Below, one piece after another: positions 11,679-20,935 of a stretch of 64,000 bases of DNA. Source of the DNA: Frateuria soli. Lineage in GTDB: Bacteria; Pseudomonadota; Gammaproteobacteria; Xanthomonadales; Rhodanobacteraceae. Under the pieces are notes generated by a model. It searched no databases, was not told where the DNA came from, and saw only the letters and a program-made list of their open reading frames with translations. How positions within the stretch are numbered: the first letter of the stretch is position 1; each line of letters starts with the position of its first letter. The DNA lies in contig NZ_CP088252.1 of assembly GCF_021117385.1 (NCBI RefSeq), forward strand, positions 372,001 to 436,000. The letters are read 5' to 3'. The position numbers and the translations under genes are program-made.

Positions 11679-12461
11679 TCAGGCCGGGAGCCTGGCCAGT
11701 CGGACGAAGTCACCGGGGGAAAGCGTTTCTGCGCGTGCCCTGGGGTCGATCCCCGCGCTGGCGATCGCCGCACTGTCGAGCATGTTCTTCAACCCGTTGG
11801 ACAGCGTCTTGCGCCGCTGCGCGAAGGCCGCCTTGACGATCGCGTGCAGGCGCAGCGGATCGGCGTCGTGGCGTTCGTGCGCGGCCAGCGGTACCAGCCG
11901 CACGACCGCCGAATCGACCTTCGGCGGCGGGCGGAACGCGCCGGGCGGCACGGTGAACAGCGGCTCGACGCGACAGGCCAGTTGCAGCATCACCGACAGC
12001 CGGCCATACACCTTGCTGCCGGGTTCCGCGGCCATGCGATCGACCACTTCCTTCTGCAACATGAAGTGCATGTCCTCGATCGCGCAGGCGTGGTCCACGC
12101 AATGGAAAAGGATCGGACTGGAGATGTAGTAGGGCAGGTTGCCGGCAAGGCGTATGCGCGGTACACCGAGGCGCTGCGCCAGCGCGGTGAAGTCCACCTC
12201 GAGTACGTCGGCATGGACGATTTCCAGCGTGCCGACGGTGCTCGCGCGCGCCTGCAGGGCGGGGATCAGGTCGGTGTCCAGCTCGATCGCGACGAGGCGG
12301 CCGGCGGCGGCCAGCAACGGCAGGGTAAGTGCGCCTTCGCCCGGGCCGATCTCCACGACGCGGTCGCCCGCCCTGGGTGAAATCGCGCTGACGATGCGCT
12401 CGATATAGCGCTTCTCGTGCAGGAAGTGCTGGCCGAAGCTTTTCTTGGGGCGGGCGTTCAT
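11679..12461 (-). CDS. rsmA: 16S rRNA (adenine1518/1519-N6) dimethyltransferase
   Basis: RsmA/KsgA dimethylates two adjacent adenines near the 3' end of 16S rRNA during 30S maturation. The 260 residues start at ATG 12461 (MNARPKKSFGQHFL); a TTG five codons upstream is the only alternative. Seen: FGQHFL, the SAM-binding EIGPGEGALT, acidic HADVLEVDF, and the catalytic NLPYYISSPI. The C-terminal RNA-contacting region contains AFAQRRKTLSNGL. It follows pdxA by 25 bp in the lptD operon. Confidence 0.97.
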   Translation of the reverse strand: MNARPKKSFGQHFLHEKRYIERIVSAISPRAGDRVVEIGPGEGALTLPLLAAAGRLVAIELDTDLIPALQARASTVGTLEIVHADVLEVDFTALAQRLGVPRIRLAGNLPYYISSPILFHCVDHACAIEDMHFMLQKEVVDRMAAEPGSKVYGRLSVMLQLACRVEPLFTVPPGAFRPPPKVDSAVVRLVPLAAHERHDADPLRLHAIVKAAFAQRRKTLSNGLKNMLDSAAIASAGIDPRARAETLSPGDFVRLARLPA

Positions 12462-12486
12462 CCGGATTTCTCGCAAACCTGTGGCA

Positions 12487-13479
12487 TCAGCCGACCCAGC
12501 CGCGACAGCCGGCCAGATCCAGCGCCATCCGCGCGGCCGCGATCAGGCTGGACGGATCCGCGCGACCGGTTCCGGCAAGGTCCAGCGCCGTGCCGTGGTC
12601 GACCGAGGTGCGGATGAACGGCAGGCCGAGGGTGATGTTGACGGTGCGATCGAAGGCTTCGCTCTTGAGCACCGGCAGCGCCTGGTCGTGATACATCGCC
12701 AGCACGGCGTCGTAGCGCCCGCGCTGGGCCGGCACGAAAGCGGTGTCCGCCGGCAGCGGGCCGAGCAGGTGCATGCCCTGCGCACGCAACTTCGCCAGCG
12801 TGGGCTCGATCACCTCGATTTCCTCACGGCCGAGGTGGCCGCCTTCGCCGGCATGCGGATTGAGGCCGAGCACCGCGATACGCGGATCGCCCAGGCCGAA
12901 CCTGGCCTTGAGCTCGCCGTGCACGATGCGCAACGTGCGCTCCAGCGATTCGGCGGTGATCGCCGCGGGCACCGCGTGCAGCGGCATGTGCGTGGTGGCC
13001 AGCGCCACGCGCAGTTCCGGGCTGGCCAGCATCATCACCACGTCGGTGCCCGCGCGTTGCGCGAAAAACTCGGTATGGCCGCTGAAGGGGATGCCGGCGT
13101 CGTTGATCGAGGCCTTCTGCAGGGGCGCGGTGACCACGGCCGCGTAGTTGCCCGCGAGGCAGCCGTCCGCAGCCTCCGCCAGCGTGGTCAGGATGTGGCG
13201 GGCATTGCGCGGGTCGGGCTTGCCCGGACGCTCCTCCACCACCAACGGCACATGCTGGACGCGCAGGCTGCCTGGCACGTGCGCATGCGGCTGGCCGTCG
13301 TCCTCGTGCAGCTCCAGTGGCACGCCGCAGCGGGCCGCGGCGCGGCTCAACAGGTCGCGGTCGGTGATCGCGACGAGTCCGGCCGCAAGCGGTGTCGATG
13401 CGAGCCGGACCAGCAGTTCGGGACCGACGCCGGCCGGCTCCCCGGCGGTCAGCGCCAGTCGCGGCAGGCCGGCGTTCAC
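12487..13479 (-). CDS. pdxA: 4-hydroxythreonine-4-phosphate dehydrogenase
   Basis: NAD-dependent, metal-dependent oxidation step of pyridoxal-phosphate synthesis. The 330 residues start at GTG 13479, 8 bp after the surA stop. Seen: LTAGEPAGVGPEL at the N terminus (usual form GDPAGIGPE), the metal histidines in GHTEFF, YHDQALPVLK and TSVDHGTALDLAG, and GLNPHAGEGGHLG. Family length and order with surA and rsmA support the call. Confidence 0.97.
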   Translation of the reverse strand: MNAGLPRLALTAGEPAGVGPELLVRLASTPLAAGLVAITDRDLLSRAAARCGVPLELHEDDGQPHAHVPGSLRVQHVPLVVEERPGKPDPRNARHILTTLAEAADGCLAGNYAAVVTAPLQKASINDAGIPFSGHTEFFAQRAGTDVVMMLASPELRVALATTHMPLHAVPAAITAESLERTLRIVHGELKARFGLGDPRIAVLGLNPHAGEGGHLGREEIEVIEPTLAKLRAQGMHLLGPLPADTAFVPAQRGRYDAVLAMYHDQALPVLKSEAFDRTVNITLGLPFIRTSVDHGTALDLAGTGRADPSSLIAAARMALDLAGCRGWVG

Positions 13480-13487
13480 GGCACGAC

Positions 13488-14834
13488 TCAGCTCTTGTCC
13501 CGCGCGTCCGGATCCTTCAGTTCCGGCACCAGGATATTGACGTAGGCATCGGCGCGAATCTGGCGCAGGAAGTCCTCGTAGGCCTGCTCGGCCTTGCGGT
13601 TACCGATCGCCTGGCGCGCCTGGTTGCGCTCGCTCTCCTCCGTCACGTCGCTCTTGCGCGTGCCTTCCAGCTGCACGATGTGCCAGCCGGCTTCGCTCTG
13701 GAACGGCCGCGAGACCTCGCCATCCTTCAGTTGCGAAAGCTGCTGGGCGATCGTGCTACCCCACTGGTCACGCTGGAACCAGCCCATGTCGCCGCCGGCG
13801 TTGGCGGTGGTCGGGTCCTTGGAGTTCTCCTTCGCCAGCTTGGCGAAGTCCTCGTGCTTGTTGACGATGCGGTTGTACAGGTCCTGCGCCTTCTGCTGCG
13901 CCTGCTCGGGCGTCACCAGCTCGCTCGGGCGGATCAGGATCTGGCGGGCGTGGTACTCGGTGACCACCTGGCGGCTGGGCTCGCGCTGGTCGACCAGCTT
14001 GAGGATGTGGAAGCCGGTCGGGCCGCGCAGCGCCGCGCTGACCTGGCCGGGCTTCATGCCGGCGATGGTGTCGGCGAAGGCCGGCGGGATCTCGTCCATC
14101 TTGCGCCAGCCGAGGTCGCCGCCCTCCAGCGCGTCCTGGGCGTCGGAGTAGCGGATCGCCGCGGCGTTGAAGTCCATGCCGCCCTTGATTGCATCGAGCG
14201 CCTCCTGCGCCTTGGCCTGTGCCGCGCGGATGTCTTCCGCGGTGCCGCCGGCCGGGATCGAGATCTGGATGTGCGCCAGGTGCACTTCGCCGGCCTTGTA
14301 GGTCGGGCTGTTGAGGAGGTTGTTGATTTCGCTGTCGGTGATCGTGACCGAGTCGCGCACCACGCTCTCGCGCAGGCGCTGGACCATGATCTGGTCGGCC
14401 AGCTGGCTGCGGAAATCTGCAAAGCTCTGACCGCTCTGTTCGACCGCCTGCTGCAGCTGTTCGGGACTCATGCGGTTCTGCTGCGCGACGGTGGCCACTG
14501 CCTGGTCGACGTCCGAGCTGGAAACCCGGATACCCTGCTCACCGGCCTTGGCGACCTGCAGCTTCATCAGGATCAGGCGATCGAGCACCTGTCGCTTGAG
14601 TACGTCCTCCGGTGGCAGCCGGTCGGGGGTGCTGGCGTACTGCTGCCTCACCGAGCGCACGGCGTCATCCAGCTCGCTCTGCAGGATCACGTTGTCGTCG
14701 ACCACCGCAATGATGCGGTCGAGCGGCTGCGTGCCCGACGTCGTGGCGTCGGCCTGCGGCAGCAGCTGGGCCTGGACGGGCAGGGCGGTGGCTGCGGCGA
14801 GCGCGAGGAGGAGCAGCGCGGTGGGATGCTTCAT
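13488..14834 (-). CDS. surA: periplasmic chaperone / peptidylprolyl isomerase SurA
   Basis: Delivers unfolded outer-membrane proteins to the BAM machine. The 448 residues have a signal peptide (about 1-22, cleaved near VQAQ), an N-terminal chaperone region (LDRIIAVVDDNVILQSEL) and two parvulin domains. The first parvulin domain is around 175-275 (EVHLAHIQISIP to GFHILKLVDQR); the second is around 285-390 (YHARQILIRPSEL to GWHIVQLEGTR). It lies between lptD and pdxA; its client LptD is the gene just upstream. Confidence 0.96.
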   Translation of the reverse strand: MKHPTALLLLALAAATALPVQAQLLPQADATTSGTQPLDRIIAVVDDNVILQSELDDAVRSVRQQYASTPDRLPPEDVLKRQVLDRLILMKLQVAKAGEQGIRVSSSDVDQAVATVAQQNRMSPEQLQQAVEQSGQSFADFRSQLADQIMVQRLRESVVRDSVTITDSEINNLLNSPTYKAGEVHLAHIQISIPAGGTAEDIRAAQAKAQEALDAIKGGMDFNAAAIRYSDAQDALEGGDLGWRKMDEIPPAFADTIAGMKPGQVSAALRGPTGFHILKLVDQREPSRQVVTEYHARQILIRPSELVTPEQAQQKAQDLYNRIVNKHEDFAKLAKENSKDPTTANAGGDMGWFQRDQWGSTIAQQLSQLKDGEVSRPFQSEAGWHIVQLEGTRKSDVTEESERNQARQAIGNRKAEQAYEDFLRQIRADAYVNILVPELKDPDARDKS

Positions 14835-14952
14835 CGGTCGGAACCTTCAATCGCCTGCGCGGCGATGGTTGGAGGGGCGGTGCCTTTGGGTCCGGTCGTG
14901 CCGGTCGACAACCGTGGATCGCAACGGCGGCGGAAAGTTCGCGGCCCGGCCG

Positions 14953-17382
14953 TCACTGATAGCCCAGAATACCACGCCGCAGGACGTCCTCAGTCTGGCC
15001 GTTGAAGGCGCCAAGACCCTTGAAAACCAGCTCGAACATGAGCGCATTGTTGGTTCGGCCACGCTCGGTGATGGGTCCGCTGGCGATCACGTAATGGCGT
15101 CCGACCACCCGCACCGCCACGCAGCAACTGTCGTATTCCACGCCGGCGAGCGCTTCGACCGTGCGGCGGTCGCGCACCGAGTAGACCCAGCGCCCGAGCA
15201 GGCGCCAGCGCTCGGAGATCGGGTAGATGGCCGACGCGTCGTACTGCTCCAGGAAATTCCGCCGGTAGCGGTAGGAGAAGTTGACGAGCCCCTCCGTTCC
15301 GATGCGCCGCTGTAGGCCGAGCGTGCCCAGGTCGGTCTGCCGGGAGTTCGGGCTCCATTGGTAGGCGCTGGTGAGGCGCCAGCGATCGTTCAACTGGACA
15401 CCCAGTTCGGCCACGTAGTCCGAACGTGTCCAGTCGCTCGGCGCGGCGGTGGTGGTGGCGCCGTCGGGCAGCTGTACCCGCTGCGGCGAGAAGTAATGGA
15501 TCTGGCCGATACTGGCCGACAGCCGTTCCACGCCCTCGTCGTCCAGCAGGCGCGTGGTGAGCGCGGCGGTGAGGTTGTTGGCGTTCATCTGGCGGTCGGC
15601 GCCGGAGAACTGGTTGGGCGAGAACAGCTGCCAGTAGTCGAACGACATGCGCCGCGTATCGAACAGCGGCAGGTCGTCCTGGTCGCGGTAGGGCACGTAC
15701 AGGTAGTACAGCCGCGGCTCTAGCGTCTGCGTGTAGGAGGTGCCGAACAGCGAGGTCGGGCGCTCGAAGATCAGGCCGGTGTCCAGGCTGGCGATCGGCA
15801 AGGCGCGGCTGGGCGTGCGGTCGTCGAAAGGCGAGGCCTGCGTACCGGTCAGCGGCCCCTGGAAGCCGTAGTTGGCGTAGTTGGCATCGAGCTGGTAGGC
15901 GGTGTAGCGGTAGGCCAGTTTCGGGCGCACGAACCAGGCGGCGCCACGGAAGTCCGCAGCCAGGTAGGGATAGACGTCGAGGCGGTTGCCTTCGATCACG
16001 TCGTCCTTGCGGAACGCCACCGCCTCGGTACGGGCGCCGAAGTTGAGCCAGTGGGTGAGCGGCACGTCGAGCCCGAGCGTGGCGCGTGGCCAGCGCTTGT
16101 ACTGCACCACGGTGTCGGGCAGGTAGGGGTCGACGTTCTGATAGCTGTCAGCGCCGAAGGAGGCGTTCCACCAGTTGCCGTGTCCGAGCACATAGGCATT
16201 CGAGGCGAGCGTGCCGATCGAGGAGGTATACAGGTCGTTGCCGAAGTCGCGCAGGTAGCTGCGGTCGGACGTGCGGTTGATGCTGGTGTTGAACGACCAC
16301 GGTCCCCACAGGTGCGTGATATCGCCGTACTTGAGCAGCCAGCGGTCGGTGCCGTTGGTCGGTTGGGTATCGGAGCGGTTGTCGCCGTGGTCGTTGGGCA
16401 GGTATTCGAAGTTGAGCTGGCCGCGCGTTCCGGGCAGCAGATACCGGAACTCGCCCGCCAGCAGGGTGCCGCGCTGGGTATAGATGCGCGGTTCGAGCGT
16501 GGCGTCGTAGTTGGGCGCGAGGTTCAGGTAATAGGGGATCGCGAACATCGCGCCCGACCGGTTCGAACTGCCGAAGGTCGGGTACAGGAAGCCACTCTTG
16601 CGTCGGTCGTCGACCGGGAAGGTGAAGTAGGGCAGGTAGAGAAACGGCACGTCCGCGAAGCGCATGGTCGCCCCGTGCGCCTTGCCGACGCCGGTCGCCT
16701 TGTCGATTTCCAGGCGTCTGGCGCGCACTTCCCACAGGTGATGACCGACGTCGCAGGTGGAATAGCTCACCAGGTTGTAGCTGCTGCGCTGGGCATCGAG
16801 CAGTTCGCCGCGGGCGGCGGTGCCGTTGCCGCGCGATTGCAGCAACTGGTATCGCACGTTCTCGGCCACCCCGCGGTTGGCCTGGGTGTTGCCGCGCAGG
16901 CGGTCGGCGCTGAGCAGCTGGCCGGCCTCCTGGTAGCGCACGTTGCCCCGCGCGTCGTAGTCGGTGGTGGTGTTGTTGTAGTCGATCCGGTCGCCCCGCA
17001 GCAGCTGGTCGGCACGCTCGATGCGCACGTCGCCCGAAAGGCGGTAGACGGCCTGGTCGGAGCTGTCCACGTGGGCGGCGTCGACGACCGTGTCGGAGGT
17101 TTCGCGCAGCGCGGCGTCGTGCGGCAGCGTCGGGTCGTAGAACTCCAGCAGCGCGTTGGGGCGGCACAAGGCAAAGCTTTCCGGGCGCGGCGGACAGTGG
17201 AACGCACCCAGCGGGCAGCTCGATACGCCGGCGGTGCTGGTGCCGGCGGGCGCGGCCGGCGCCGCAGCCTCGGGCACCGCGGTTCGCGCTTCGACCGGGC
17301 CACCGCACAGGGCAAGGGCGGCGGCGACCGCCAACAGGCGGCGTGGAGGCAAGGCGCGCGGGATCGTGTGGCTTGGCGTCAC
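14953..17382 (-). CDS. lptD: LPS-assembly protein LptD
   Basis: Outer-membrane beta-barrel that inserts lipopolysaccharide into the outer leaflet with LptE. The 809 residues start at GTG 17382 and carry a signal peptide (about 1-32), an N-terminal OstA/jellyroll region (VYRLSGDVRIERADQLLRGD, DYNNTTTDYDARGNV) and a long barrel domain. Cysteines expected for disulfide maturation are present: CPLGAFHC near the N terminus and the adjacent pair in DSCCVAVRVVG near the C terminus. First gene of its operon; surA follows after 118 bp. Confidence 0.95.
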   Translation of the reverse strand: MTPSHTIPRALPPRRLLAVAAALALCGGPVEARTAVPEAAAPAAPAGTSTAGVSSCPLGAFHCPPRPESFALCRPNALLEFYDPTLPHDAALRETSDTVVDAAHVDSSDQAVYRLSGDVRIERADQLLRGDRIDYNNTTTDYDARGNVRYQEAGQLLSADRLRGNTQANRGVAENVRYQLLQSRGNGTAARGELLDAQRSSYNLVSYSTCDVGHHLWEVRARRLEIDKATGVGKAHGATMRFADVPFLYLPYFTFPVDDRRKSGFLYPTFGSSNRSGAMFAIPYYLNLAPNYDATLEPRIYTQRGTLLAGEFRYLLPGTRGQLNFEYLPNDHGDNRSDTQPTNGTDRWLLKYGDITHLWGPWSFNTSINRTSDRSYLRDFGNDLYTSSIGTLASNAYVLGHGNWWNASFGADSYQNVDPYLPDTVVQYKRWPRATLGLDVPLTHWLNFGARTEAVAFRKDDVIEGNRLDVYPYLAADFRGAAWFVRPKLAYRYTAYQLDANYANYGFQGPLTGTQASPFDDRTPSRALPIASLDTGLIFERPTSLFGTSYTQTLEPRLYYLYVPYRDQDDLPLFDTRRMSFDYWQLFSPNQFSGADRQMNANNLTAALTTRLLDDEGVERLSASIGQIHYFSPQRVQLPDGATTTAAPSDWTRSDYVAELGVQLNDRWRLTSAYQWSPNSRQTDLGTLGLQRRIGTEGLVNFSYRYRRNFLEQYDASAIYPISERWRLLGRWVYSVRDRRTVEALAGVEYDSCCVAVRVVGRHYVIASGPITERGRTNNALMFELVFKGLGAFNGQTEDVLRRGILGYQ

Positions 17383-17515
17383 GGTGGGCTGTCGGCGTTC
17401 TTCAGGACGCGTAAAACTAGCAGAAAGGGTACCTGGCCGGCAGGAGACGCGGCGTGGCGGCCTCCGCCCACCGTGTTGCGCGGGCAGGCGCGCCCCATCC
17501 GCCGAGCCGCTCCGT

Positions 17516-18436
17516 TCAGGCCATCAACGCCTCAACGTGCGCGGCGGCGCTGGCGGCCAGGGCATCGAGGTGGTAGCCGCCTTCCAGGGTCGAAACCAGG
17601 CGGCCGGCCGCATGCAGGCGGGCGATGTCCACCAGCCGCGTGGTCAACCAGGCATAGTCGTCGGCATCCAGTTGCAGCTGCGCGAGTGGATCGGCGCGGT
17701 GGGCGTCGAAGCCCGCCGAGACCAGCAGAAGCTGTGGACGGAAGGCATCCAGCCGCGGCAACAGTCGGTCCTCCCAGACGCGCCGGAACGTCATCGAGTC
17801 TGTGTCCGGCGGCAGAGGCACGTTGAGCACGTTGCCCACGCCCGTTTCGTCCGCGCCGCCACTGCCGGGGTAGAGCGGCCACTGGTGGCTGGAGACGAAC
17901 AGCACCCGCGGCTCGCGCGCGAAGACGTCCTGCGTGCCGTTGCCGTGGTGCACGTCGAAGTCGGCGATCGCCACGCGCTCCAGGCCATGTTCGGCCAGCG
18001 CGTGCGCCGCGCCGACGGCGATGTTGTTGAACAGGCAGAAGCCCATCGCCTGGCCGGCCGTGGCGTGGTGTCCGGGCGGGCGTACGGCGCAGAACGCGCG
18101 GCTGGCCCGTTCGTTGAGCACCGCATCGACGGCGGCCGCCACGGCACCGGCGGCGCGCAAGGCGGCCTCCGCCGAGGTGGGGGACATCAGGGTATCTTCG
18201 TCGAGGCGAACCAGCCCGTCGGACGGTGCGCTGCCAAGGATGCGCGCCACGTGCGCGGGAGTGTGCACGCGTTCGAGCGCCGCCGTGCTGGCGCGCGGCG
18301 CCTCGATGCGATCCAGCGCGGCAAAGCGGTCGCGGTCCAGCGCCGCCAGCACGGCATGCAGGCGGGCGGAAGACTCAGGATGGCCGGGGCCGGGGTCGTG
18401 CTGCAGGCAGGCCGGATGGGTGTAGAGCCGCAGCAT
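17516..18436 (-). CDS. histone-deacetylase-superfamily protein (AcuC/HDAC-like)
   Basis: Zinc-dependent deacetylase fold; bacterial members remove acetyl groups from proteins, polyamines or small molecules, and the substrate cannot be read here. The 306 residues show all catalytic motifs: RPPGHHA with the two histidines, the zinc-binding DFDVHHGNGTQ, SSHQWPLYPGSG, and SAGFDAHRADPLAQL. It begins 9 bp after the cobalamin adenosyltransferase stop, so it is probably the third gene of that operon. A link to B12 use is inferred only from this position. Confidence 0.9.
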   Translation of the reverse strand: MLRLYTHPACLQHDPGPGHPESSARLHAVLAALDRDRFAALDRIEAPRASTAALERVHTPAHVARILGSAPSDGLVRLDEDTLMSPTSAEAALRAAGAVAAAVDAVLNERASRAFCAVRPPGHHATAGQAMGFCLFNNIAVGAAHALAEHGLERVAIADFDVHHGNGTQDVFAREPRVLFVSSHQWPLYPGSGGADETGVGNVLNVPLPPDTDSMTFRRVWEDRLLPRLDAFRPQLLLVSAGFDAHRADPLAQLQLDADDYAWLTTRLVDIARLHAAGRLVSTLEGGYHLDALAASAAAHVEALMA

Positions 18437-18445
18437 CGCAGGAGG

Positions 18446-19006
18446 TCAGCCGCGCGGACGGCGCTCGTGCTGCCAGATCACCTCGCCGTGGCCGCCGGCA
18501 CGCGCAAGCACGCGGCAGATCACGAACAGCAGGTCCGACAACCGGTTGAGGTAGCGCTGCGCCTGCGGGCGCACGGTTTCCTCGCGGGCCAGCGTGATGA
18601 CCTCACGCTCGGCGCGGCGGCACACCGTACGCGCCAGGTGGCAGCAGGCCGCCGCCATGCCGCCGCCGGGCAGGATGAACTCCTTCAACGGCGGCAGCGG
18701 TTCGTTGAAGCTGTCCAGTACGGATTCCAGCCGCGTGATGTCCGCGTCCTGCACCATCGCCATGCCGGGGATGCACAGCTCGCCGCCCAGGTCGAACAGC
18801 TCATGCTGGACCTGGGTCAGCGTTTCGCGCACTTCGGGCGGTACGTCGGCGCAGGCGAGCACCATGCCGATGGTGCTGTTGAGTTCGTCCACCGTGCCAT
18901 AGGCGGCCACCCGGGCCGAATCCTTCGGTACCCGCGAACCGTCGCCCAGGCCGGTGCTGCCGTCGTCGCCCGTGCGCGTATAGATCTTCGACAGGCGGTT
19001 GCCCAT
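18446..19006 (-). CDS. cob(I)yrinic acid a,c-diamide / cob(I)alamin adenosyltransferase, PduO type
   Basis: Converts cob(I)alamin and ATP to adenosylcobalamin in the cytoplasm. ATG 19006 opens MGNRLSKIYTRTGDDGSTGL; the 186 residues fit the PduO/MMAB trimeric family, not the CobA/BtuR type. Seen: TRTGDDGSTGLGDGSRVPKD (ATP site), YGTVDELNSTIG, FILPGGGMAAACCHLARTVCRRAER, and the C-terminal LNRLSDLLFVICR. The start overlaps the stop of the upstream membrane protein by one base (TGATG), so the two are coupled. Confidence 0.93.
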   Translation of the reverse strand: MGNRLSKIYTRTGDDGSTGLGDGSRVPKDSARVAAYGTVDELNSTIGMVLACADVPPEVRETLTQVQHELFDLGGELCIPGMAMVQDADITRLESVLDSFNEPLPPLKEFILPGGGMAAACCHLARTVCRRAEREVITLAREETVRPQAQRYLNRLSDLLFVICRVLARAGGHGEVIWQHERRPRG

Positions 19007-19605
19007 CAGTGTGCCGTGCCTTCGTGCGCCAGCGCGCGGGTCAGCTGGGTCACCAGCACGTGCACTGCCGCACCCAGGCCGACGTACAGCGCGGTCACCT
19101 GCAGGAACGGCAGGTACCAGTCGCCCATGTTCTCGAACCAGGCGGCCATGCTGCGCGGCGCCGGCACGCTGTCGCTCAGCCAGTAGAAGCTGCCGTTGGA
19201 GACCACGAAGCAGACCGCCTCGCTGACCAGCAGCGCGGCCACGGCGAGGCCCGCGGTGGAAAGCTTCAGGCCGGCCTGGCGGCGGGCCAACCAGCTGCCG
19301 CCCATCCACAGGGCGCCGTAGGCGGCGATCAGGAACCAGTAGGCCGGCGACACGCAGTAGTGGCTCCAGAAGTCGAGGCCCTGGCCGGTGATCACCAGGT
19401 AGTCGACCAGCACCGCCTCGGCCATCAGCAGCGGGAAGGCCCAACGCCCCGCGCCGCGCAGCCAGAAACCGGCCAGGAAGAAAACGCCCCAGGACGCGTC
19501 CGGGAACGCCTCGAAATGGTAGGCGCGCACCGCGCCGCGGGTGATGCCCATCACCAGGGCGAGTGCCAGGAAAATGCCGAGGCGCTGGGTCCGCGTCGTA
19601 GTCAT
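19006..19605 (-). CDS. BtuM-like membrane protein, probable vitamin B12 uptake
   Basis: Six-helix-like hydrophobic protein of 199 residues. The segments PDASWGVFFLAGFWLRG and WSHYCVSPAYWFLIAAYGAL recall the BtuM family, solitary S-component-like B12 transporters of Gram-negative bacteria. Cys84 in SHYCVSP sits near where BtuM proteins carry a cobalt-binding cysteine (Cys80 in the Thiobacillus denitrificans protein, from memory). One-base overlap with a cobalamin adenosyltransferase strongly supports a B12 role. ATG 19605 has a GGAG site. I see no B12 riboswitch in the short upstream region. Family assignment is by recall. Confidence 0.65.
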   Translation of the reverse strand: MTTTRTQRLGIFLALALVMGITRGAVRAYHFEAFPDASWGVFFLAGFWLRGAGRWAFPLLMAEAVLVDYLVITGQGLDFWSHYCVSPAYWFLIAAYGALWMGGSWLARRQAGLKLSTAGLAVAALLVSEAVCFVVSNGSFYWLSDSVPAPRSMAAWFENMGDWYLPFLQVTALYVGLGAAVHVLVTQLTRALAHEGTAH

Positions 19606-19702
19606 GAAGGTGCTCCGTATGCAGGCGGCGTGAAAGGATGAAGGCAGACGCCTAGTCTAGCCCAAGCCCGTCCGGGTCATGCGACGCCCGCGTGTTCGGC
19701 CG

Positions 19703-19708
19703 TATCAT
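19703..19708 (+). promoter_or_regulatory. -10 box giving a leaderless ubiH transcript (candidate)
   Basis: TATCAT ends at 19708; transcription would start seven bases on, at 19715, which is the A of the ubiH ATG. No convincing -35 box is seen at 16-18 bp. Confidence 0.45.
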
Positions 19709-19714
19709 CCGCGC

Positions 19715-20935
19715 ATGACTTTTCCCATCCACTCACGCGGGCCTGTGCTGATCGTCGGCGGCGGCCTGGTCGGTGCCAGCCTGGCGATCGCGCTGGATGC
19801 CGCCGGCGTCGACGCGCTGTTGGTCGAGGCCGCCGCCCCGCGCGCGGATGCGCAACCGAGCTACGACGAACGCAACCTGGCGCTTGCCCGCGCAACCGTA
19901 AACGGACTCGAAGCGATCGGCGTGTGGGCGCACGCGCGCGAGGGCGCCACGGCGATCAGACATATCCACGTCAGCCGCGCCGGCGATTTCGGCAGCGTGC
20001 GGCTCCAGGCCCGCGACGCGGGCGTCGACGCGCTGGGCTGGACGCTGCCGGCGCGCGAACTGGGCGCGGCGCTGCTGCGTCGCCTGGAGGACTGCACGCG
20101 CCTGCAACGGCTCGCTCCGGCCACACTGGAGGGGATCGAGCCGCTGCCCGGAGGCTGGCGCGCACAGGTACGGACGGCCGAAGGCCTGCGCCAGATCGAT
20201 GCGCCGCTGCTGGTCGGCGCCGACGGCACGACTTCTTTCGTGCGCGAGCGGTTGGGGATCACCGCCGAAACGCACGATTACCGGCAGACGCTGTTCGTCT
20301 GCACGGTCACTCCCGAGCGCGAGCACGGCCATCGCGCCTACGAGCGATTCAGCGACGACGGGCCGGTCGCCCTGTTGCCGTTGGCCGGTCGCCGCTGCGG
20401 CCTGGTGCTCACCGTGCCGGAGGCGCAGGCCGCGGCGGTGGCCGCGATGGATGACACGGCATATCTGGCGCTGGCCCAGCAACGCGTCGGTTGGCGGCTG
20501 GGTCGTCTGAGCCGTCCGGGCCGGCGCTTTCCCTACGCGATCCAGCGCGTGGCCGCCAGCCGCCTCACCGCGCCGCGCGCGGTGCTGGTCGGCAATGCCA
20601 CGCAGACCATTCATCCGATCGGCGCGCAGGGGTTCAACCTGGGCCTGCGGGATGCACTGACGCTGGCCGAACTCGTCGCGGCCACCAACGATCCGGGCGA
20701 CGAACGCCTGCTTGCCGCCTACGCTGCCCGTCGCGCGCCCGACCGCGAGGGCACCATGGCGATGAGCCATGGCCTGGTGCAGCTGGCCTGCCTGCCGCAG
20801 GCCTGGCTCGGTCCGCTGCGCTCGCTGGCGCTGCTTGCCTGCGATCGCGCATCGCCGCTGCGGAACGAGGTGCTCCGGCGCGGCATGGGCTTCCGCGGCG
20901 AGCCGCCGCGGGCCGTGCTGGAGCGCACGCCGTGA
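19715..20935 (+). CDS. ubiH: 2-octaprenyl-6-methoxyphenol hydroxylase UbiH
   Basis: FAD-dependent monooxygenase of ubiquinone synthesis. I start at ATG 19715 (MTFPIHSRGPVLIVGGGLVG), giving 406 residues; an in-frame ATG 12 codons upstream precedes the -10 box and is unlikely. Seen: the dinucleotide-binding VLIVGGGLVGASLAIAL, the middle motif LLVGADGTTSFVRERLG, and the second FAD motif VLVGNATQTIHPIGAQGFNLG, whose GN (not GD) is typical of UbiH. Its stop overlaps the GTG start of the next hydroxylase (GTGA, 20932-20935). Confidence 0.92.
   Translation: MTFPIHSRGPVLIVGGGLVGASLAIALDAAGVDALLVEAAAPRADAQPSYDERNLALARATVNGLEAIGVWAHAREGATAIRHIHVSRAGDFGSVRLQARDAGVDALGWTLPARELGAALLRRLEDCTRLQRLAPATLEGIEPLPGGWRAQVRTAEGLRQIDAPLLVGADGTTSFVRERLGITAETHDYRQTLFVCTVTPEREHGHRAYERFSDDGPVALLPLAGRRCGLVLTVPEAQAAAVAAMDDTAYLALAQQRVGWRLGRLSRPGRRFPYAIQRVAASRLTAPRAVLVGNATQTIHPIGAQGFNLGLRDALTLAELVAATNDPGDERLLAAYAARRAPDREGTMAMSHGLVQLACLPQAWLGPLRSLALLACDRASPLRNEVLRRGMGFRGEPPRAVLERTP

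Noticed and set aside
19606-19702. A cobalamin riboswitch upstream of the BtuM-like gene
   Set aside because: The spacer is under 110 bp and lacks the GCCACTG-type B12 box; too short for the element.
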